Below are positions 45,901-47,791 of a DNA stretch of 47,791 nt, piece after piece (within the stretch, counting starts at the first letter, position 1; each line of letters starts with the position of its first letter). The notes under the pieces are model-generated. The model did not search any database and was not told the DNA's origin. It saw only the letters and a program-made list of their open reading frames with translations. The stretch is taken from contig CANLWK010000012.1 in assembly GCA_947494805.1 (NCBI GenBank), forward strand, positions 1 to 47,791. Reading direction: 5' to 3'. The translations under genes and the position numbers were made by a program. This DNA comes from an uncultured Croceitalea sp. GTDB lineage: Bacteria; Bacteroidota; Bacteroidia; Flavobacteriales; Flavobacteriaceae.

Positions 45901-47791
45901 TGAGGCGACTTTTGGGGCGACGGGTACGTGGTCACAGACCGCTGGTCTTGATATCGCAACTATTGTACAAAACCCAGCAAACAGCAATGTTGCCGAAATA
46001 ACAATCACCCCCGGAAATTCGTACGAGTTTACGTTCACCACTAACTATGCGGGTTGCCCGGCAGATACAAAAGTAGTTACGGTAACCTCGAGCACAGCGC
46101 CTTCAGTAAATCCAAATGCCGGACCTGATCAGGTTCTCTGTCAGGGCGATTTGGCCGTTGCCAATCAGACCACCCTAGCTGGAAATACTGCCCCAGGTGA
46201 CGTCACCTTGGCTGAATGGCGCTTTGCCGAACGACCTTTAGGTAGTGTGGCCGTAATTGATACACCTACAGATCCCACATCAACACTATCAAATTTATCA
46301 GTGCCAGGTATTTATATCTTGGAATGGAACTTTGAATCAGGAAGTTGTGCCACAACGGCCGATGTCGTGCGAATCGAAGTATTTGAAGCACCTTCAACGG
46401 CGAATGCCGGACCTGACCAAACCAATGCCTGTCAACTTGATGTTCAAATGGATGCCACTGTACCAACGGCAGGTATCGGTGAATGGTCATTTTCTGTTGA
46501 TCCTTCAGCGGGAGGTGCGGTTATTGATAACCCAAACTCGCCTATAACCACACTTTCGAACATTACTGTTTTAGGAACATATGAACTTACCTGGACCGTA
46601 ACAAATGGAACCACCTTTATAGCACCATCTAATTGCGCACCTTCATCAGATACCGTAAGTATAACCTTTACCGATGTACCACCGTCTATCCCAGACGCTG
46701 GTCCAGATCAACAATTTTGTGATGCCACCCAAACCAATTTAGATGCGGTCACATTGGTCTCTGGCACCGGAACTTGGTCGCAAACGGCCGGACCCGGAGT
46801 TACAATATCTGGTACACCTGCAAACATTACCGCTCTGAACAACGAGAAATCTTTGGTGTTGGATTTAGAACCCGGACGCTATGAATTTACGTGGACCGCA
46901 TCAAACGGTGGATGCACATTACAGGATACTATGGAAATTGAGATTATCTCTCAACCTATTACCGCCGACGCAGGTCCAGACCAAAATTTAGAGCAATTTT
47001 CAACAGTCGCATTGGCAGCAGCTGTGCCAACCATAGGTACCGGAACATGGACTCAACTATCAGGGCCTACTACAGTGGCTTTTACTGATGCCACAGACCC
47101 TACTACCAATGTAATCGGAACAGATGTGGGTAGTTACGAATTTCAATGGACCGTATCAAATGGTATTTGTGCTGATGTAAGTGATACTGTGAACATCAAT
47201 ATCATAGGTTTGGCCGATTTAGAATTGGTCAAAACAGTAGCTCCAACTACGGTCAATGTTGGTGAAACGGTAACATTCACCATTGCCATATTTAACAATG
47301 ATATCAGTGCAGGTTCAGATGCAACCGGCGTTTCTATTAGAGATGTAATACCTGATGGGTATTCCCTGGTCCTAGGAACTGTTAGCAATGACGGTGTGTA
47401 TAACCCGGGTAACTTGACCATAGACTGGTCTGACTTATCTATCACCAATGGCAACACCTTAAACCTAACTTTTGATGCTTTAGTAAACGACACCGGCAAT
47501 TATAACAACTCTGCAGAAATAACAGGAAGCGATCAAGTAGACCCAGATTCAACCCCAAACAATAATATCAGTACTGAAGATGATCAAAACGCTGCATCAA
47601 TAACCCTACAATCTTCGGACCTCAGCCTTAACAAAACCGTGTCGCCAACAACGGCCAGTATTGGGGAGACAGTAACCTTTAGTCTCGAAGTCTCCAATGC
47701 AGGAACCGATGATGCCACAGGGGTATCTCTGGAAGATATCGTGCCTGATGGCTATACCATAGGCACCATAAATAATGGAGGGATAAGAACA
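42998..47791 (+). CDS. Giant secreted repeat protein (PKD/Ig-like and DUF11 repeats), 3' end outside window
   Basis: The frame is open from ATG 42998 to the window edge (1598 codons). The start is followed by a signal peptide (LFKQFLLFGTFLILGLPHMYSQ). After it come about 15 repeats of 90-100 residues, starting near nucleotides 43098, 43364, 43654, 43920, 44218, 44516, 44788, 45080, 45338, 45590, 45853, 46118, 46403, 46699 and 46969. They have the form (N/D)AGPDQxxC ... GxWxQVSG ... Y.(L/F)xWTV, with paired cysteines in many. These are PKD/Ig-like domains known from Bacteroidota surface proteins. From about 47215 two DUF11 repeats (DLELVKTVAPTTVNVGETVT; DLSLNKTVSPTTASIGETVT) follow, the second cut by the edge. 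A T9SS type B C-terminal domain is likely beyond the window. The probable role is adhesion or surface structure. Confidence 0.88.
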   Translation, partial: MVFEGKLFKQFLLFGTFLILGLPHMYSQNCSVNAGIDETICQNITSFNLSGSATGFIQAGPVWSQVGGPSVLIDDPADLNTLVTGFIGGNTYTFRLSAECTDGSTQFQDINISVAPITIADAGTDLASCPDNSGGLTISGNTPSGIGESGIWSIEGTNNAGVTINFPNSPTSTISLAEGNAGTTTLRWTITGPDYAPGENCESSDTITITNYGGAAPVSAGSDQNLDNCYTVSQSTTMNASFGGNNLNGQVGTWSFVTGPSTPTFSNTNNNRATVSNLIEGTYVLRWSVSGPCVTGEDTVSIVVAEATQDISNASVESDNIRFCDPSITTTTLVGSQPQFAGETVEWTQVSGPTANILNPNSTSTQISGLASPNSYVFRYTITNATTLCTDSEDVRIRYSPNPIVISANGGDDIFAACGETEVDIPFTTSGNGTNTYAIVSGPTGSTLVDPNNFQNTGSTPLGIDFDIEGTYTVLFRRALSGSVQTGCDVATDAINVTISLTPTSANAGTGQVLSCNVTSTSLTGNVVSVGQSLWSQVNGPNIATIDSPFSRTTGVSGLVPGVYEFQYAVSGGNVCSPSAESTVTVNVSSDAPIVVDAGPDQSLVCFGAPVQMSGDVPPNSLIGTWTVDSEPATTTVTFSDENDPNTLVFGLDEANETYVLRWTIENPNDNTCPATGSNTVTVTTSGTPGPSLAVAGPDQCLAPGTTIVNLAGNQPQPGESGLWTAVPNTGISFADATQFDTTANLSIEQSYVLTWTLSKAGCQSTFDEVEITVNVPASADAGADQTACASIFTMAATSSTGVGQWTQVSGPGGYTIDDATSPTAQFDFSFSGQYIFEWTVNNGSCSNDSDQVTLNVGIPPTVAAVGTDQTVCLSNSVTLTGNSLINPAVETGYWTVLPGAPNTPTFIDINDPTTDVNNLVSGSYTFRWTITGDANCPTTFADLQIDVFAPAGVDETLNFCEVDNFLLEATFGATGTWSQTAGLDIATIVQNPANSNVAEITITPGNSYEFTFTTNYAGCPADTKVVTVTSSTAPSVNPNAGPDQVLCQGDLAVANQTTLAGNTAPGDVTLAEWRFAERPLGSVAVIDTPTDPTSTLSNLSVPGIYILEWNFESGSCATTADVVRIEVFEAPSTANAGPDQTNACQLDVQMDATVPTAGIGEWSFSVDPSAGGAVIDNPNSPITTLSNITVLGTYELTWTVTNGTTFIAPSNCAPSSDTVSITFTDVPPSIPDAGPDQQFCDATQTNLDAVTLVSGTGTWSQTAGPGVTISGTPANITALNNEKSLVLDLEPGRYEFTWTASNGGCTLQDTMEIEIISQPITADAGPDQNLEQFSTVALAAAVPTIGTGTWTQLSGPTTVAFTDATDPTTNVIGTDVGSYEFQWTVSNGICADVSDTVNINIIGLADLELVKTVAPTTVNVGETVTFTIAIFNNDISAGSDATGVSIRDVIPDGYSLVLGTVSNDGVYNPGNLTIDWSDLSITNGNTLNLTFDALVNDTGNYNNSAEITGSDQVDPDSTPNNNISTEDDQNAASITLQSSDLSLNKTVSPTTASIGETVTFSLEVSNAGTDDATGVSLEDIVPDGYTIGTINNGGIRT
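43098..47214 (+). repeat. About 15 tandem PKD/Ig-like protein repeats
   Basis: Units of about 260-300 bp encode the recurrent (D/N)AG(P/T/A)DQ start, a central G-x-W-(S/T) strand and a terminal Y-x-(L/F)-x-W-T strand. DNA identity between units is low, so they are old. The last unit (near 46969) has lost the cysteine after DQ. Two atypical units (near 43920 and 44218) lack the DAGPDQ start but keep the rest. Confidence 0.85.

Noticed and set aside
43318-47499. Several minus-strand ORFs inside the giant repeat gene
   Set aside because: They repeat in register with the PKD units on the other strand and lack starts, signals or domains of their own.

Overview
The window looks like a chromosomal segment from a marine-type Flavobacteriaceae (Bacteroidota). 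The evidence is moderately low G+C, a type IX secretion (T9SS) sorting domain on a large secreted protein, bacillithiol synthesis (bshA), the long Bacteroidota forms of LptD and TamB, several promoters with the Bacteroidota TAnnTTTG -7 element, and many signal peptides and lipoboxes. No phage, integrase, IS element or CRISPR array was seen. Most genes are housekeeping or envelope genes. The two ends carry secreted accessory proteins.

Left end (1-8.5 kb). A PQQ-type sugar dehydrogenase gene runs off the left edge and is compositionally mosaic. Next come a serine tRNA-like gene with irregular loops and a terminator, an FAD/NAD(P)-binding protein, and a 1322-residue secreted fusion (sugar dehydrogenase, propeller-like repeats, seven thrombospondin type 3 repeats, T9SS domain) coupled to a lipoprotein with two FnIII-like domains.

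8.5-19 kb, minus strand. A long co-directional block encodes, in transcription order, a SPOR-tailed cell-wall amidase, an MCE/MlaD protein, a membrane 4Fe-4S protein, a CCG-domain Fe-S protein, a small uncharacterised protein, a GH3/serine-hydrolase fusion, BshA and an OmpA-like protein. The Fe-S pair looks like a split EtfD/FadF-type ETF:menaquinone oxidoreductase, which is an inference. Divergent from the block is lptD, followed by ridA.

22-36 kb. A BadF/GlcNAc-kinase-like ATPase is followed by pfkA-gapA (glycolysis) and the very long tamB. Divergent from tamB is tsaD-tfoX-like-rsmE (tRNA t6A and 16S rRNA modification). A DUF1223 protein follows, then a DUF4159 / AI-2E-family / THUMP-like methyltransferase operon. 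Two convergent gene pairs end on a shared CTAG palindrome.

36-42.5 kb, minus strand. xylB-xylA (xylose to xylulose 5-phosphate) is followed at once by a coupled trio: nucleotidase, alpha/beta hydrolase, and M15 D-Ala-D-Ala dipeptidase. Further right are a CPA2 antiporter coupled to a CxxS glutaredoxin-like protein, and a small secreted protein.

Right end (43-47.8 kb). The first ~1600 codons of a giant secreted repeat protein (about 15 PKD/Ig-like repeats, then DUF11 repeats) run off the window. The strongest candidates for follow-up are the irregular tRNA, tamB with no standard start codon overlapping the tsaD promoter, the mosaic dehydrogenase, the split Fe-S module with its uncharacterised partner, and the antiporter/redoxin pair.
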